Positions 25,211 through 33,966 of a stretch of DNA of 42,657 nt are shown piece after piece; position 1 is the first letter of the stretch, and every line of letters starts with the position of its first letter. The translations under genes were made by a program, and so were the position numbers. The DNA is from JALZAA01 sp046724655. Lineage in GTDB: Bacteria > Actinomycetota > Acidimicrobiia > IMCC26256 > JACDBD01. The stretch is from the NCBI GenBank assembly GCA_046724655.1, contig JBKOWY010000010.1, positions 1 through 42,657 of the forward strand, in the 5' to 3' direction. A model generated the notes under the pieces. The model was not told the DNA's origin, did no database searches, and was given only the letters and a program-made list of their open reading frames with translations.

Positions 25211-26203
25211 CTACTCCGGAGGGGGCAACAAACCCGCCGCCGAGCGGGCGCGCTCGAGCACGGGGCCGGCGATGGCGCGGGCCTTCTGCGCGCCAGCCGC
25301 CAGCTGGCGGTCGACCTCGGCCGGATCGGCTTCGAGCTTCTTGTACGCCTCCTGCACTGGCCGTAACGCGTCAATGACGGCGTCGGCGACCGCGGTCTTG
25401 AACACGCCGTACCCCGAGTCCGAGAACTCGGCCTCGATCTCCGCGATGGCACGCCCGGTGACGGCGGCGTAGATCTCCAGCAGGTTCGAGATGCCCGGCT
25501 TGTTGACCAGGTCGTACCGCACGTCGGTGCCGGAGTCGGTGACGGCGGACTTGATCTTCTTGGTTACCACGTCGGGCGGATCGAGCAGCAAGAGCGTGCC
25601 TTGGGGGGAGTCGGCCGACTTCGACATCTTGGCGGTCGGCGTCTGCAGGTCCATGATCCGCGCTCCGACCGTCGGGAAGGTGGCCTTCGGGACTACGAAG
25701 GTCTTGCGGAACCGGTTGTTGAACCGGGCCGCGATATCACGCGCCAGTTCGAGGTGCTGACGTTGGTCGTCACCGATCGGCACCTCGTCGGTGTCGTAGA
25801 GGAGGATGTCGGCGACCATGAGCACGGGGTAGTCGAACAAGCCGACGCTCACTGACTCCTGTCCTTCGCTCTTCTCCTTGAACTGGGTCATGCGGCGGAG
25901 CTCACCGGTCGTCGCGACGCAGTTGAGGAGCCACGTCAGGTCGGTGTGGGCGTGCACATGGCTCTGGACGAACAGGATGCACCGGTCAGGGTCGAGCCCC
26001 GCCGCCATGAGCAGCATCGCCGTCTGTCGGGTGCGCGCCGGAAGCTCGGCGGGGTCGTACGGAAGCGTGATGGCGTGGAGGTCGACGACGCAGTAGATGG
26101 CGTCGTGCCGGTCCTGATCCTCGACCCAACGCCGGACGGCACCGAGATAGTTGCCCAAATGCATCTCGCCCGTCGGCTGGATTCCCGAGAACACGCGCGG
26201 CAC
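25211..26203 (-). CDS. trpS: Tryptophanyl-tRNA synthetase
   Basis: 330 residues. The HIGH-like motif is SGIQPTGEMHLGNYLGA (6-22), followed by VVDLHAITLPYDPAEL; the KMSKS motif is near 197 (AKMSKSADSPQG). It charges tRNA-Trp. GTG 26203 is chosen because AGGAGG lies 6 nt upstream and SGIQPTG follows at once; the open frame to 26869 runs through the repeat element and antisense scpA. It lies between the inverted repeat at 25136 and the leader element at 26219. Confidence 0.96.
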   Translation of the reverse strand: MPRVFSGIQPTGEMHLGNYLGAVRRWVEDQDRHDAIYCVVDLHAITLPYDPAELPARTRQTAMLLMAAGLDPDRCILFVQSHVHAHTDLTWLLNCVATTGELRRMTQFKEKSEGQESVSVGLFDYPVLMVADILLYDTDEVPIGDDQRQHLELARDIAARFNNRFRKTFVVPKATFPTVGARIMDLQTPTAKMSKSADSPQGTLLLLDPPDVVTKKIKSAVTDSGTDVRYDLVNKPGISNLLEIYAAVTGRAIAEIEAEFSDSGYGVFKTAVADAVIDALRPVQEAYKKLEADPAEVDRQLAAGAQKARAIAGPVLERARSAAGLLPPPE

Positions 26204-26218
26204 GCAACTCCTCCTGGT

Positions 26219-26276
26219 CGCCGTCGTCAGGCTCCGGCTCCTGCGGTGACGGTCGGCCAAGCCGCCGTCACCGCGG
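26219..26276 (-). repeat. Leader element copy B, upstream of trpS
   Basis: 58-nt copy ending 15 nt before the trpS GTG. In gene sense the first hairpin is CGGTGACGG / CCGTCACCG, whereas copies C and D have CGGCGACGG / CCGTCGCCG: both partners changed, so the 9-bp stem is kept. TAGCCT (26277-26282, minus) lies directly upstream as a -10 candidate. Confidence 0.87.
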
Positions 26277-26337
26277 AGGCTACCTGGGGCTTCGTTCGTT
26301 TCTTCGCGGATTGCCAGGTCGCGGGGGAGGCCTCCGG

Positions 26338-26343
26338 TACTCT
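26338..26343 (+). promoter_or_regulatory. -10 box of a probable leaderless scpA mRNA
   Basis: TACTCT ends 8 nt before the scpA ATG, with no Shine-Dalgarno site in between, so transcription probably starts at or within a base of the ATG. TTGCCA at 26311 is too far to be an ideal -35. Confidence 0.45.
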
Positions 26344-26351
26344 GACCGCCG

Positions 26352-27230
26352 ATGGCGTACGAGGTGTCGACGTCCGTCTTCGAGGGCCCGTTCGACCTTC
26401 TGCTGCACCTCATCCTCAAGCAGGAGGTCGACCTGTGGGAGATCTCGCTGTCGAGGATCGTCGACGAGTACCTCGCCGAGCTCGAGCGGATGGAGAGCCT
26501 CGACCTCGAGCTCACGACGGAGTTCCTGCTGATCGCGGCGACGCTCGTCGACCTCAAAGCCCGTCGCCTGCTCCCGTCGCTGGAGGCCGTGGAGCTCGAC
26601 GAGGAGCTGCTGCGCTTCGAGGAGCGCGACCTGTTGCTGGCGCGTCTGCTCGAATGCAAGACCTTCAAGGACGCTGCTCGCGCCGTCGACTCGCTCGTCC
26701 GCCGCGCCGACCGCAGCCTTCCTCGGCGGGTCGGCCCGGAGGAGCCGTACGCGTCGCTGACGCCCGATCCGCTCGAGCACGTGGCGCCGTCGAGGCTCCT
26801 CGCCGTCGTCATGCGGGCCCTGTCGGCCAAGCCGGAGCCGACGATCGAGGTCGAGCACATCGCGCCCATCCGGGCGAGCGTGCGCGACGCGGTGGAGACC
26901 GTGCTGGCTGTACTGCCTCCGCGCGATGCAATGACTTTCCTCCAGCTCGTCGCAGACGCGCCGAGCCGGCTGGAGACGATCGTGCGCTTCCTCGCCGTGT
27001 TGGAGCTCTACAAGCAGGGTGTCATCGACCTCGAGCAGTTCGACACCTTCGGTGAGCTGCGATTGCGCCGCCTTCGCGAGGGGGAGACTGCGCTCGACGC
27101 CGCCAGCCTGGCCGAATGGGACGACGACACCGACACCCGCAAAAGCGACGGCGCTGATGACGTCGACGGCGGCGCCGAGCGGGCAGAGACCGGCGGTGAG
27201 CGCGCGCAAGTCAGCTCCGACCCCGAGTAA
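26352..27230 (+). CDS. scpA: Segregation and condensation protein A
   Basis: 292 residues. The N-terminus FEGPFDLLLHLILKQEVDLW and the following DLELTTEFLLIAATLVDLKA are diagnostic of ScpA kleisin. The C-terminal winged-helix end has AVLELYKQGVIDLEQ, then a 50-residue acidic tail. It bridges the two SMC heads with ScpB. It is followed after 11 nt by scpB, as in Rv1709-Rv1710, but the ParA-like gene usually before it is missing. Confidence 0.95.
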   Translation: MAYEVSTSVFEGPFDLLLHLILKQEVDLWEISLSRIVDEYLAELERMESLDLELTTEFLLIAATLVDLKARRLLPSLEAVELDEELLRFEERDLLLARLLECKTFKDAARAVDSLVRRADRSLPRRVGPEEPYASLTPDPLEHVAPSRLLAVVMRALSAKPEPTIEVEHIAPIRASVRDAVETVLAVLPPRDAMTFLQLVADAPSRLETIVRFLAVLELYKQGVIDLEQFDTFGELRLRRLREGETALDAASLAEWDDDTDTRKSDGADDVDGGAERAETGGERAQVSSDPE

Positions 27231-27241
27231 CCCGCGAATCC

Positions 27242-27874
27242 ATGTACGACGACCCGCTGGAGAACCCACTCGAGGAAGCCGCCGAAGGGCTTCGCGCGCA
27301 TGAAGCACGCCGAGTGGTCGAGGCGGTGGTCATGGCCGCGACCGACCCGGTCGAGCCCGGCTTTCTCGCGCAGCTCCTCGAGCTGCCCGTCGCTCGCATC
27401 GAGGCGCTGTGTCGCGAGCTCGCCGACGAGTACGAGGCCGCCGGGCGCGGGTTCGTGCTGACGAAGGTGGCCGGCGGCTATCGGTTCCAGACGCACCCCG
27501 ACATGGCACCGTACGTGGAGCGGTTCGTGCTCGAAGGCCAGCACGCGCGACTCTCGGCGCCGGCGTTCGAGACGTTGGCGATCATCGCGTACAAGCAGCC
27601 CATCTCCCGCGCGCAGATCTCTGCGATCCGGGGCGTCGACGTCGAGTCGGTGCTCGGCAGGCTGCTGCGGCGCGGATACGTCCAGGAAGTAGGACGCGAC
27701 CCCGGTCCCGGACAAGCCGTGATGTACGGGACGACTCGCGAGTTCCTCGAACGGCTCGGCATCGATTCGCTCGAGGATCTGCCGCCGCTCGGCGACTTCG
27801 TCCCTGCCCCCGAGGTGGTCGACGCGCTCGAGCGGGGATTGCGCGTCTCGGACGACCCGTCGCCGAACCTGTAG
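27242..27874 (+). CDS. scpB: Segregation and condensation protein B
   Basis: 210 residues with two winged-helix domains. VEAVVMAATDPVEPG begins the first; LSAPAFETLAIIAYKQPISR and IRGVDVESVLGRLLRRGYVQ in the second are family hallmarks. It dimerises and binds ScpA in the SMC condensin. ATG 27242 gives the normal length. It forms an operon with scpA; rluB follows after the leader element copy C. Confidence 0.95.
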   Translation: MYDDPLENPLEEAAEGLRAHEARRVVEAVVMAATDPVEPGFLAQLLELPVARIEALCRELADEYEAAGRGFVLTKVAGGYRFQTHPDMAPYVERFVLEGQHARLSAPAFETLAIIAYKQPISRAQISAIRGVDVESVLGRLLRRGYVQEVGRDPGPGQAVMYGTTREFLERLGIDSLEDLPPLGDFVPAPEVVDALERGLRVSDDPSPNL

Positions 27875-27900
27875 ATGGTGCCCCGGATGCCCTCCGGGAG

Positions 27901-27957
27901 GCGCGGCGACGGCGGCTTGGCCGACCGTCGCCGCAGGAGCCGGAGCTTGCGACGGCG
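27901..27957 (+). repeat. Leader element copy C, upstream of rluB
   Basis: 57-nt copy in the scpB-rluB gap, ending 13 nt before the rluB GTG. First hairpin CGGCGACGG / CCGTCGCCG is intact. Unlike the other copies it has no TANNNT hexamer directly upstream, so it may be cotranscribed from scpAB. It is on the plus strand because rluB is; relative to the gene its orientation equals copies A, B and D. Confidence 0.87.
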
Positions 27958-27970
27958 ACCAAGAAGTCCT

Positions 27971-28735
27971 GTGGAAGGCGAACGGCTCCAGAAGGTCCTC
28001 GCCCGGGCGGGGTACGGCTCTCGGCGCGCGGCCGAGGAGCTGATCGCAGCGGGTCGGGTGACGGTGGACGGCGATGTAGCGCGACTCGGCCAGCGTGTCG
28101 ACCCCGAACGCGCCCGCGTCGAGGTCGACGGGGTCCGGGTCGCCGTGCGCGACGACCTCGTCTACTACCTGCTGAACAAGCCGCGGCGCGTCGTGACGAC
28201 GGCGCACGATCCCGAGGGACGGACAACTGCCTTGGCTCTCGTGCCCGCCGAGCCCCGTGTTTTCCCAGTCGGGCGTCTCGACTACGACACCGAAGGGTTG
28301 CTCGTGCTGACCAACGACGGTGAGCTCGCACAGCTCGTCACACATCCTCGCCACGGGATCGAGAAGGCGTACCTCGCCGAGGTCGCCGGCGTGCCGAACC
28401 ACACGGCGCTGCGCGAGCTCCGTGAGGGAGTCGACCTCGAAGACGGAATCACCGCGCCGGCGGGTGTACGGCTCGTGCAAGCCCGCGGCGAGGATGCTGC
28501 CCTCGAGATCGTCGTCCACGAGGGTCGCAACCGCCTCGTCCGGCGCATGTGCGAAGCGATCGGCCATCCGGTCCGGCGGCTCGTACGGACGAGCGTCGGG
28601 CCGATCAGTGACAGGCGCCTCCCGCCGGGCGATTGGCGTCAGCTGCGCCCCGGTGAGGTGCGGGCGCTGTACGCGGCCGCGAGCGGTGTCGCAGTCGGTC
28701 AAACAGCCCCGAAAGCGGGCACAGACCGCGACTAA
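27971..28735 (+). CDS. rluB: RluB/RsuA-family rRNA pseudouridine synthase
   Basis: 254 residues from GTG 27971. An N-terminal S4 domain (ERLQKVLARAGYGSRRAAEE) precedes the catalytic domain with Asp in GRLDYDTEGLLVLTNDG (near 103) and the end motif RRLVRTSVGPI. It makes pseudouridine in 23S (or 16S) rRNA. The frame is open upstream to 27875, but that sequence is the leader element, so the GTG after AAGAAG is preferred. Same place as Rv1711. The TAA stop lies inside the aroH -10 box. Confidence 0.93.
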   Translation: MEGERLQKVLARAGYGSRRAAEELIAAGRVTVDGDVARLGQRVDPERARVEVDGVRVAVRDDLVYYLLNKPRRVVTTAHDPEGRTTALALVPAEPRVFPVGRLDYDTEGLLVLTNDGELAQLVTHPRHGIEKAYLAEVAGVPNHTALRELREGVDLEDGITAPAGVRLVQARGEDAALEIVVHEGRNRLVRRMCEAIGHPVRRLVRTSVGPISDRRLPPGDWRQLRPGEVRALYAAASGVAVGQTAPKAGTDRD

Positions 28736-28738
28736 TCT
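28733..28738 (+). promoter_or_regulatory. -10 box of aroH, overlapping the rluB stop codon
   Basis: TAATCT contains the rluB TAA and ends 8 nt before the aroH GTG. No Shine-Dalgarno site is present, so the aroH mRNA is probably leaderless. Confidence 0.5.
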
Positions 28739-28746
28739 GCGCACGT

Positions 28747-29109
28747 GTGAGGCTGCAGGCGCTGCGCGGCGCGATCACGTGCGACGAGAACAGCAAGCAG
28801 GAGATCGACGAGAAGACCCAGCGTCTCGTGAAGGAGCTCCTCGCCCACAACGAGCTCGAGCACGATGATCTCGTGAGCCTCATCTTCACCGCCACCGAGG
28901 ATCTCACCGCCGAGTTTCCCGCCACCGCCGCGCGGGCCGTGGGTCTGGGCGACATTCCGTTGCTGTGTGCCCGCGAGCTGACAATCGAAGGCGGCAAGCC
29001 CATGTGCATCCGCCTCCTGGTGCACTGCTACACGGATCGCCCGCGCGATCAGCTGCACCACGTCTATCTCGACGGGGCGCGGTCGTTGCGCGACGACTTG
29101 CCGGAGTAG
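28747..29109 (+). CDS. aroH: Chorismate mutase, AroH class
   Basis: 120 residues. All active-site residues of the B. subtilis trimeric enzyme can be placed with a one-residue shift after the N-terminus: Arg7 (LQALRGAI), Glu77 (LLCARELTI), Arg89 (MCIRLLVH) and Tyr107 (HVYLDGARSLR). It converts chorismate to prephenate, which the next gene (tyrA, 4 nt later) oxidises, so the pair commits chorismate to tyrosine/phenylalanine. GTG 28747 puts Arg7 in place. Confidence 0.94.
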   Translation: MRLQALRGAITCDENSKQEIDEKTQRLVKELLAHNELEHDDLVSLIFTATEDLTAEFPATAARAVGLGDIPLLCARELTIEGGKPMCIRLLVHCYTDRPRDQLHHVYLDGARSLRDDLPE

Positions 29110-29113
29110 TCAC

Positions 29114-30232
29114 GTGTCGTACCGCTTTGCGGGGGCCGAGGCCGTGAAGCGCGCCGCGGTGATCGGGACGGGCCTCATCGGGGGATCGGTGGGCCTGGCA
29201 CTACGACGGTCGGGCATCGAGGTCTCCGGCTACGACCACGACCCGGCCCGGGCCGAACAGGCGCGAGATATCGGCGCCATCGACACTGTCGCGCCCAGCC
29301 TCGAAAAGGCTGTCGCGGACGCGGACGCCGCCATCGTCGCGGTACCCGTCGGCGACGTCGCCGTGCTCGTGGTCGCCGCCCTCGAAGCTGGGGTCCCCGT
29401 CGTGACCGACGCCGGCTCGGTGAAGGCGCCGATCGTGACCGCTGTCCAGGAGGCCGTTCCCGACCTGGCGCCGCGTTTCGTCGGCGGCCATCCCATGGCG
29501 GGCTCGGAGCAAGACGGCCTCGACGGGGCGGACGCGGATTTGTTCGAAGGTGCTACGTGGGTGCTGACCCCGACAGAGCACACCGAGATCGGCGCGTTCA
29601 CGAAACTTCGCTCGCTCGTGGCCGAGCTCGGTGCCGAGATCGTGGCGATGACACCCGAGCATCACGACGCGGTCGTCGCGGTCGTGAGCCATGTTCCGCA
29701 GCTGGCGGCCACGACGCTCATGGATGTCGCGGCCGCAAGTGGTGAGGAACACGCGACCCTGCTGCGCTTGGCCGCCAGCGGCTTCCGCGACATGACCCGC
29801 ATCGCGGCCGGGCACCCCGGCATCTGGCCCGACATCTGCGTGGCGAACCGTGAGGCGATCGTCGGCGTCCTGGACGACTACCTCGACGCGTTGCTGCGCG
29901 TACGCGCCGTTGTCGACGAGGGTGACCGCGCCGCGCTGCTCGACGTGCTGGAACGGGCGCGTTCGGCGCGGCGCAACCTTCCGGTCGGCACGCGGCGGGG
30001 AGAGGAACTGGCCGAGGTGCGCGTGCCGGTGCCCGACCGTCCCGGCGTCCTCGCCGATGTCACCACGCTGGCGGGAACGCTCGGTATCAACATCGCCGAC
30101 CTCGAGATCGCGCACTCGATGGAAGGCGCGGCCGGCGTGCTCGTCCTGGTGATCGCAGCCCGCCACGCCAACAAATTCGAATCCGCGCTCGTGGCGCGCG
30201 GGTATCACGCGTCCCGGATCGTGCTGCCATGA
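29114..30232 (+). CDS. tyrA: Prephenate dehydrogenase with C-terminal ACT domain
   Basis: 372 residues. The NAD motif is VIGTGLIGGSVGLAL (16-30); the substrate-binding GGHPMAGSEQDGL and the SHVPQLAATTL segment with its His are present. A C-terminal ACT domain (about 298-370, VPVPDRPGVLADVTTLAGTLGIN) suggests feedback control by an aromatic amino acid. It makes 4-hydroxyphenylpyruvate for tyrosine. The GTG at 29114 follows aroH by 4 nt; ATGA couples it to aroA. Confidence 0.94.
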   Translation: MSYRFAGAEAVKRAAVIGTGLIGGSVGLALRRSGIEVSGYDHDPARAEQARDIGAIDTVAPSLEKAVADADAAIVAVPVGDVAVLVVAALEAGVPVVTDAGSVKAPIVTAVQEAVPDLAPRFVGGHPMAGSEQDGLDGADADLFEGATWVLTPTEHTEIGAFTKLRSLVAELGAEIVAMTPEHHDAVVAVVSHVPQLAATTLMDVAAASGEEHATLLRLAASGFRDMTRIAAGHPGIWPDICVANREAIVGVLDDYLDALLRVRAVVDEGDRAALLDVLERARSARRNLPVGTRRGEELAEVRVPVPDRPGVLADVTTLAGTLGINIADLEIAHSMEGAAGVLVLVIAARHANKFESALVARGYHASRIVLP

Positions 30233-31539
30233 ACGCCGAGATCATCATCGCCGGCCCGCGGCCTCTACGGGGCACGCTGCGCGTCCCCGGCGACAAGGGC
30301 ATCTCGCACCGCGCGCTCCTTGCCGCCGCGCTCGCATCGGGGAGCAGCACGATCCGGGGTCTGGCCGACGGCGACGACGTCCTACGCACGCGCGCCGCGC
30401 TCGAACGGCTCGGCGTGCGGCTCGCGGTGTCGAAAACTGCCGAGCCCGACAGGGGCGCAGTCAGTGTGCAGAGCACCGGTGTCAGCGGTCTCCGGGAGCC
30501 GGACGCAGTGATCGACTGCGGCAACTCGGGGACGACGATGCGCGCGCTGTCAGGACTCGTGGCGGGGCGGCCGTTCCTGACCGTCCTCACTGGTGACGCC
30601 TCGCTTCTCTCACGCCCGATGGGCCGTGTCGTGAATCCGCTACGGGCGCTGGGCGCGCGCGTGGACGGACGGGCCGACGGTGAGCTCGCGCCGTTGGTGA
30701 TCCGGGGCGGGGATCTCACCGGCCGCCGGTGCAAGCTCGACGTCGCGACGGCTCAGGTCAAAACCGCGCTCCTGCTCGCGGGTCTCCAGGCCGACGGCAC
30801 CACCGAAGTGGTCGAGTCTGCGCCGAGCCGCGACCACACCGAGCGCATGCTGGCCGCACTCGGCGCGCCGGTGACGCGCGTCGACGAGCGCATCACGCGT
30901 GTCGAGCGCGGTGCACCCGGTCCGTTCGAGCTCGAGGTACCCGGTGATCCGTCGGCGGCGGCACTGTTCGCCGTCGCCGCATGCATCACACCGGGCTCGG
31001 AGATCGTGATCGAGGACCTGTGCCTGAATCCGAGCCGTCTTGGCTTCGTCGAGGTGCTCAGGCGCATGGGCGCACGGATCCATGCCGAGCAGACCGAGGA
31101 GCGGTTGGAAGAACCCGTCGGCCGGCTCGTCGTCGAGGCCTCGGCACTCGCCGGAACCCCGATCGCGCCGGACGAGGGGATGATCGACGAGATCCCGGTT
31201 CTGGCGGTCGCGGCAGCCTTCGCCGACGGCGTCACCGAGATCCGTGGTCTCGCCGAGTTGCGGGTAAAGGAAAGCGACCGCATCAACACGATCCAGCAGG
31301 AGCTCACGCAGATGGGCGTCGACGTCCAGGCGTACCGGGATTCGTTGACGATTCGCGGCGGGGCGCCGCGCCCCACGCTGTTCAAGAGCCACGGCGACCA
31401 CCGCATCGCGCTCGCAGCCGCGGTCGCCGCGAACGCCATGGCGGGCGAATCGATCGTCCGGGGCTGGCACGCGGTGGCGGTGTCGTATCCACGATTTGCC
31501 GACGACCTCGCCGCCCTGGCGGGCGAGAACGGCTCGTGA
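30229..31539 (+). CDS. aroA: EPSP synthase (3-phosphoshikimate 1-carboxyvinyltransferase)
   Basis: 436 residues. Phosphate-binding GDKGISHRALL (21-31), the GNSGTTMRALSGLVAG block near 97, ELRVKESDRINTI near 345 and HGDHRIALAAAVAAN near 385 are all present. It joins shikimate 3-phosphate and PEP in the step two before chorismate. The 4-nt overlaps with tyrA and cmk mean shared translation. The order tyrA-aroA-cmk is common in Gram-positives. Confidence 0.96.
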   Translation: MNAEIIIAGPRPLRGTLRVPGDKGISHRALLAAALASGSSTIRGLADGDDVLRTRAALERLGVRLAVSKTAEPDRGAVSVQSTGVSGLREPDAVIDCGNSGTTMRALSGLVAGRPFLTVLTGDASLLSRPMGRVVNPLRALGARVDGRADGELAPLVIRGGDLTGRRCKLDVATAQVKTALLLAGLQADGTTEVVESAPSRDHTERMLAALGAPVTRVDERITRVERGAPGPFELEVPGDPSAAALFAVAACITPGSEIVIEDLCLNPSRLGFVEVLRRMGARIHAEQTEERLEEPVGRLVVEASALAGTPIAPDEGMIDEIPVLAVAAAFADGVTEIRGLAELRVKESDRINTIQQELTQMGVDVQAYRDSLTIRGGAPRPTLFKSHGDHRIALAAAVAANAMAGESIVRGWHAVAVSYPRFADDLAALAGENGS

Positions 31540-32204
31540 TCCGAGTCGTGGCCATCGACGGGCCTGCAGGCTCGGGAAAGTCGACCGTGGCCCGCGGCGT
31601 CGGCGACGCGCTCGGCCTCGAAGTTCTCGACACCGGCGCGATGTACCGGGCGGTGACGCTGCTTGCGCTCGAGCGCGGTCTCGACCTGCGCGACGGCGAC
31701 GCGATCGCCCGCGCGGCGGAGCAGGCGACCCTCGAGCTCGGCGACCCGCCCGGCAGCGTCCGTCTCGACGGCCGCGACGTCAGCCGTGAGATACGCGGTC
31801 CCGCGGTCTCGGCCGGGGTCTCGGCTGCGTCGGCGCATCCGGAGGTCCGGAAGCTCCTACGGGAACGCCAGCGCGCCTGGGCGGAGGAACGAGGCGGCGG
31901 TGTCGCGGAGGGCCGCGATATCGGCACCGTCGTGTTCCCAGACGCGCCGTTCAAGGTCTTCCTGACCGCGAGCGACGAGGAGCGGGCGCGCCGGCGACAC
32001 CGCGACGAGGAATCCTCGCATCGTTCCGCGGACCTCGCTGAGGTGCGGGATGAGGTCGAGCGGCGAGACGCACTCGACAACAAGACGACACCGCTCGAGC
32101 CTGCGCCCGAGGCGGTCGTGATCGACACGACAGGTCGCGATGTCGACGACGTCGTGAAGGAAATCGTCCAGCGATTCGAGGCCGTCGTGGGGTCCGAGCA
32201 ATGA
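31536..32204 (+). CDS. cmk: Cytidylate kinase
   Basis: 222 residues from GTG 31536. The P-loop is IDGPAGSGKSTVARG (8-22), followed by LDTGAMYRAVTL and the GRDIGTVVFPDAPFK and RRRHRDEE segments typical of bacterial CMP kinase. It phosphorylates CMP and dCMP. It overlaps aroA by GTGA and plsC by ATGA. Confidence 0.96.
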   Translation: MIRVVAIDGPAGSGKSTVARGVGDALGLEVLDTGAMYRAVTLLALERGLDLRDGDAIARAAEQATLELGDPPGSVRLDGRDVSREIRGPAVSAGVSAASAHPEVRKLLRERQRAWAEERGGGVAEGRDIGTVVFPDAPFKVFLTASDEERARRRHRDEESSHRSADLAEVRDEVERRDALDNKTTPLEPAPEAVVIDTTGRDVDDVVKEIVQRFEAVVGSEQ

Positions 32205-32914
32205 GGACGCCCCGCCGGGACCTCGGAAAGCGGATCTTCTATCGCGTGGGGCGCGCGATCACGCTGACGCCGATGAAGGCGATCTTCTGGGTGCGGGTAC
32301 GAGGCCGCGACAAGGTGCCGCGCTCTGGTCCGTTCGTGGTCGCGCCGTCACACAGGTCGCTCCTCGACATTTTCTTCACCGGTTACATCACCCGCCGCCG
32401 GATACGCTTCATGGCCAAGCAGGAGCTGTTCCATAACAGGTTCCTGGCCTGGCTGTTCACCGCGCTCGGAGGCTTCCCGGTCGAACGGGGGACCGCTGAC
32501 CGGGCGGCACTGCGCGCCGCGCAGCAGGTGCTCGAAGGGGGCGAGCCGCTGGCGGTCTTCCCGGAGGGCACGCGCCGGAGCGGTCGTGACGTCGTCGACC
32601 TCTTCGACGGGGCCGTGTACCTGGCGAGCCGCGCCCGCGTCCCCATCGTCCCTGTCGGCATCGGCGGCAGCGAGCAGGTCCTGGCCTCAGGGCGGTCTTT
32701 GCCGCGCGCGCACAAGGTGGCAATTGTCATCGGCGACCCGATCCAGCCACCAGAGCGCGGCAATGGACGAGTTCCCCGTCAGGAGATCACGAACGTCACC
32801 GAGAAGGTCCGAGTCGAGCTGCAGACCTGCTTCGACGAAGCGCTCGCGCTCGCCGGGGTGACGCTTACCGGCGATGCCGCACCCTCAGCCGGCCAACTCC
32901 GCGAGCACCAGTGA
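32201..32914 (+). CDS. plsC: 1-acyl-sn-glycerol-3-phosphate acyltransferase
   Basis: 237 residues. The catalytic H-x4-D motif is SHRSLLD (His51, Asp56); the acceptor-binding motif is VFPEGTRRSG near 122 and block IV is VPIVPVGIGG near 148. It makes phosphatidic acid from lysophosphatidic acid at the membrane. A cmk-plsC pair is frequent. Its last 30 nt overlap the 3' end of the convergent ispH. Confidence 0.93.
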   Translation: MRTPRRDLGKRIFYRVGRAITLTPMKAIFWVRVRGRDKVPRSGPFVVAPSHRSLLDIFFTGYITRRRIRFMAKQELFHNRFLAWLFTALGGFPVERGTADRAALRAAQQVLEGGEPLAVFPEGTRRSGRDVVDLFDGAVYLASRARVPIVPVGIGGSEQVLASGRSLPRAHKVAIVIGDPIQPPERGNGRVPRQEITNVTEKVRVELQTCFDEALALAGVTLTGDAAPSAGQLREHQ

Positions 32915-33952
32915 CGCGTCCACGCCCCGGTCGTCGCTGAACGGGCCGCCGCGGGCGCGCGCCGCGGCCGGGTCACCGCCGACCATGAACGCAGCAAGGG
33001 CATCGAGAGCGGGGACGAGCTCGCGCAGCTCGCGCGGCGGCGGGAAGTACTCGTCCTCGTCGGTCACGTGGACCATCTCCACGCCATCGGCCGGCGCGAG
33101 CTTGGCGATGACCGCCTGAACGAGGTCCTCCGGTGCGCTGGCGCCCGCGGTGACACCCACGACGCGGGCACCGGCCAGGTCGTGCAGGTCGAGCTCATCC
33201 GGACCGTCCACGCGCACGACGACCTCACAGCCGGCGGCGCGGGCGACCTTCGTGAGGGCGATCGTGTTGGACGAGTTCGCGCTCCCGATCACGACGACGG
33301 CGTCTGACCGCGCCGCGATCGCGGTGAGCGCGGCCTGCCGGTTCGTGGTCGCGAAGCACAGGTCGTTGCGCGTCGCCGTCCATAACTCCGGGAACTGCGC
33401 ACGCGTGCGATCCATGATGCCTTCCCAGTCATGGATGGAGAGCGTCGTCTGGGCGAGCAACGCGACCTTGGAAGGCTCCTGTACCTCCGGGAGCACCGCC
33501 TCGAGGTCCTCCTCGTGCTCGACGAGCCGCATCGCGTCGGGCGCGACGGCAAGCGTGCCGCTGGCCTCGTCGTGTCCCGCGTGCCCGACGTACAGAACGG
33601 TGAACCCCTTGTCGGCGCGCACCTTGGCTTCGTGGTGAACCTTCGTGACCAGTGGGCAGACGGCATTCACGACGAACCGCTCCCGGGTCCGGGCAGCCTC
33701 GACGACCTGGGGCGCGGAGCCGTGGGCGGAGAGCATGAGGGGCGCGCCGTCCGGCACATCCTCGACGTCGTCGACGAAGACGACACCGAGGGCGCGGAAG
33801 CGGTCGACGACGAGCTGATTGTGAACGATCTCGTGATAGCAGTACACGGGCGGCTCGAAGACGCGCACCATCCACGCCAGTGCCTTGATCGCCATCTCGA
33901 CACCGGCGCAGTAGCCGCGGGGCTGCGCCAGCAGCACACGTTCGACCGCCAA
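32885..33952 (-). CDS. ispH: 4-hydroxy-3-methylbut-2-enyl diphosphate reductase
   Basis: 355 residues. The three cluster cysteines lie in AQPRGYCAGVEMA, NAVCPLVTKVHHE and NDLCFATTNRQ; His in HEIVHNQLVV and SAHGSAP are the substrate-binding ones. It makes IPP and DMAPP in the MEP pathway, which feeds the polyprenyl carriers used by the envelope genes here. The start is a TTG at 33952 (GGAG 5 nt upstream) or the preceding TTG 33955; the frame is open far upstream across the leader element. The product is slightly long for the family. Confidence 0.95.
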   Translation of the reverse strand: MAVERVLLAQPRGYCAGVEMAIKALAWMVRVFEPPVYCYHEIVHNQLVVDRFRALGVVFVDDVEDVPDGAPLMLSAHGSAPQVVEAARTRERFVVNAVCPLVTKVHHEAKVRADKGFTVLYVGHAGHDEASGTLAVAPDAMRLVEHEEDLEAVLPEVQEPSKVALLAQTTLSIHDWEGIMDRTRAQFPELWTATRNDLCFATTNRQAALTAIAARSDAVVVIGSANSSNTIALTKVARAAGCEVVVRVDGPDELDLHDLAGARVVGVTAGASAPEDLVQAVIAKLAPADGVEMVHVTDEDEYFPPPRELRELVPALDALAAFMVGGDPAAARARGGPFSDDRGVDASLVLAELAG

Positions 33953-33966
33953 CAATGCTCCTTTGT

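Noticed and set aside
27875..27970. N-terminal extension of rluB reading GDGGLADRRR, with similar peptides before trpS and ispH
   Set aside because: The similar peptides come from the repeat element read in frame. Indels in the A and D copies put them in other frames, so the conservation is at nucleic-acid level, not a protein domain.
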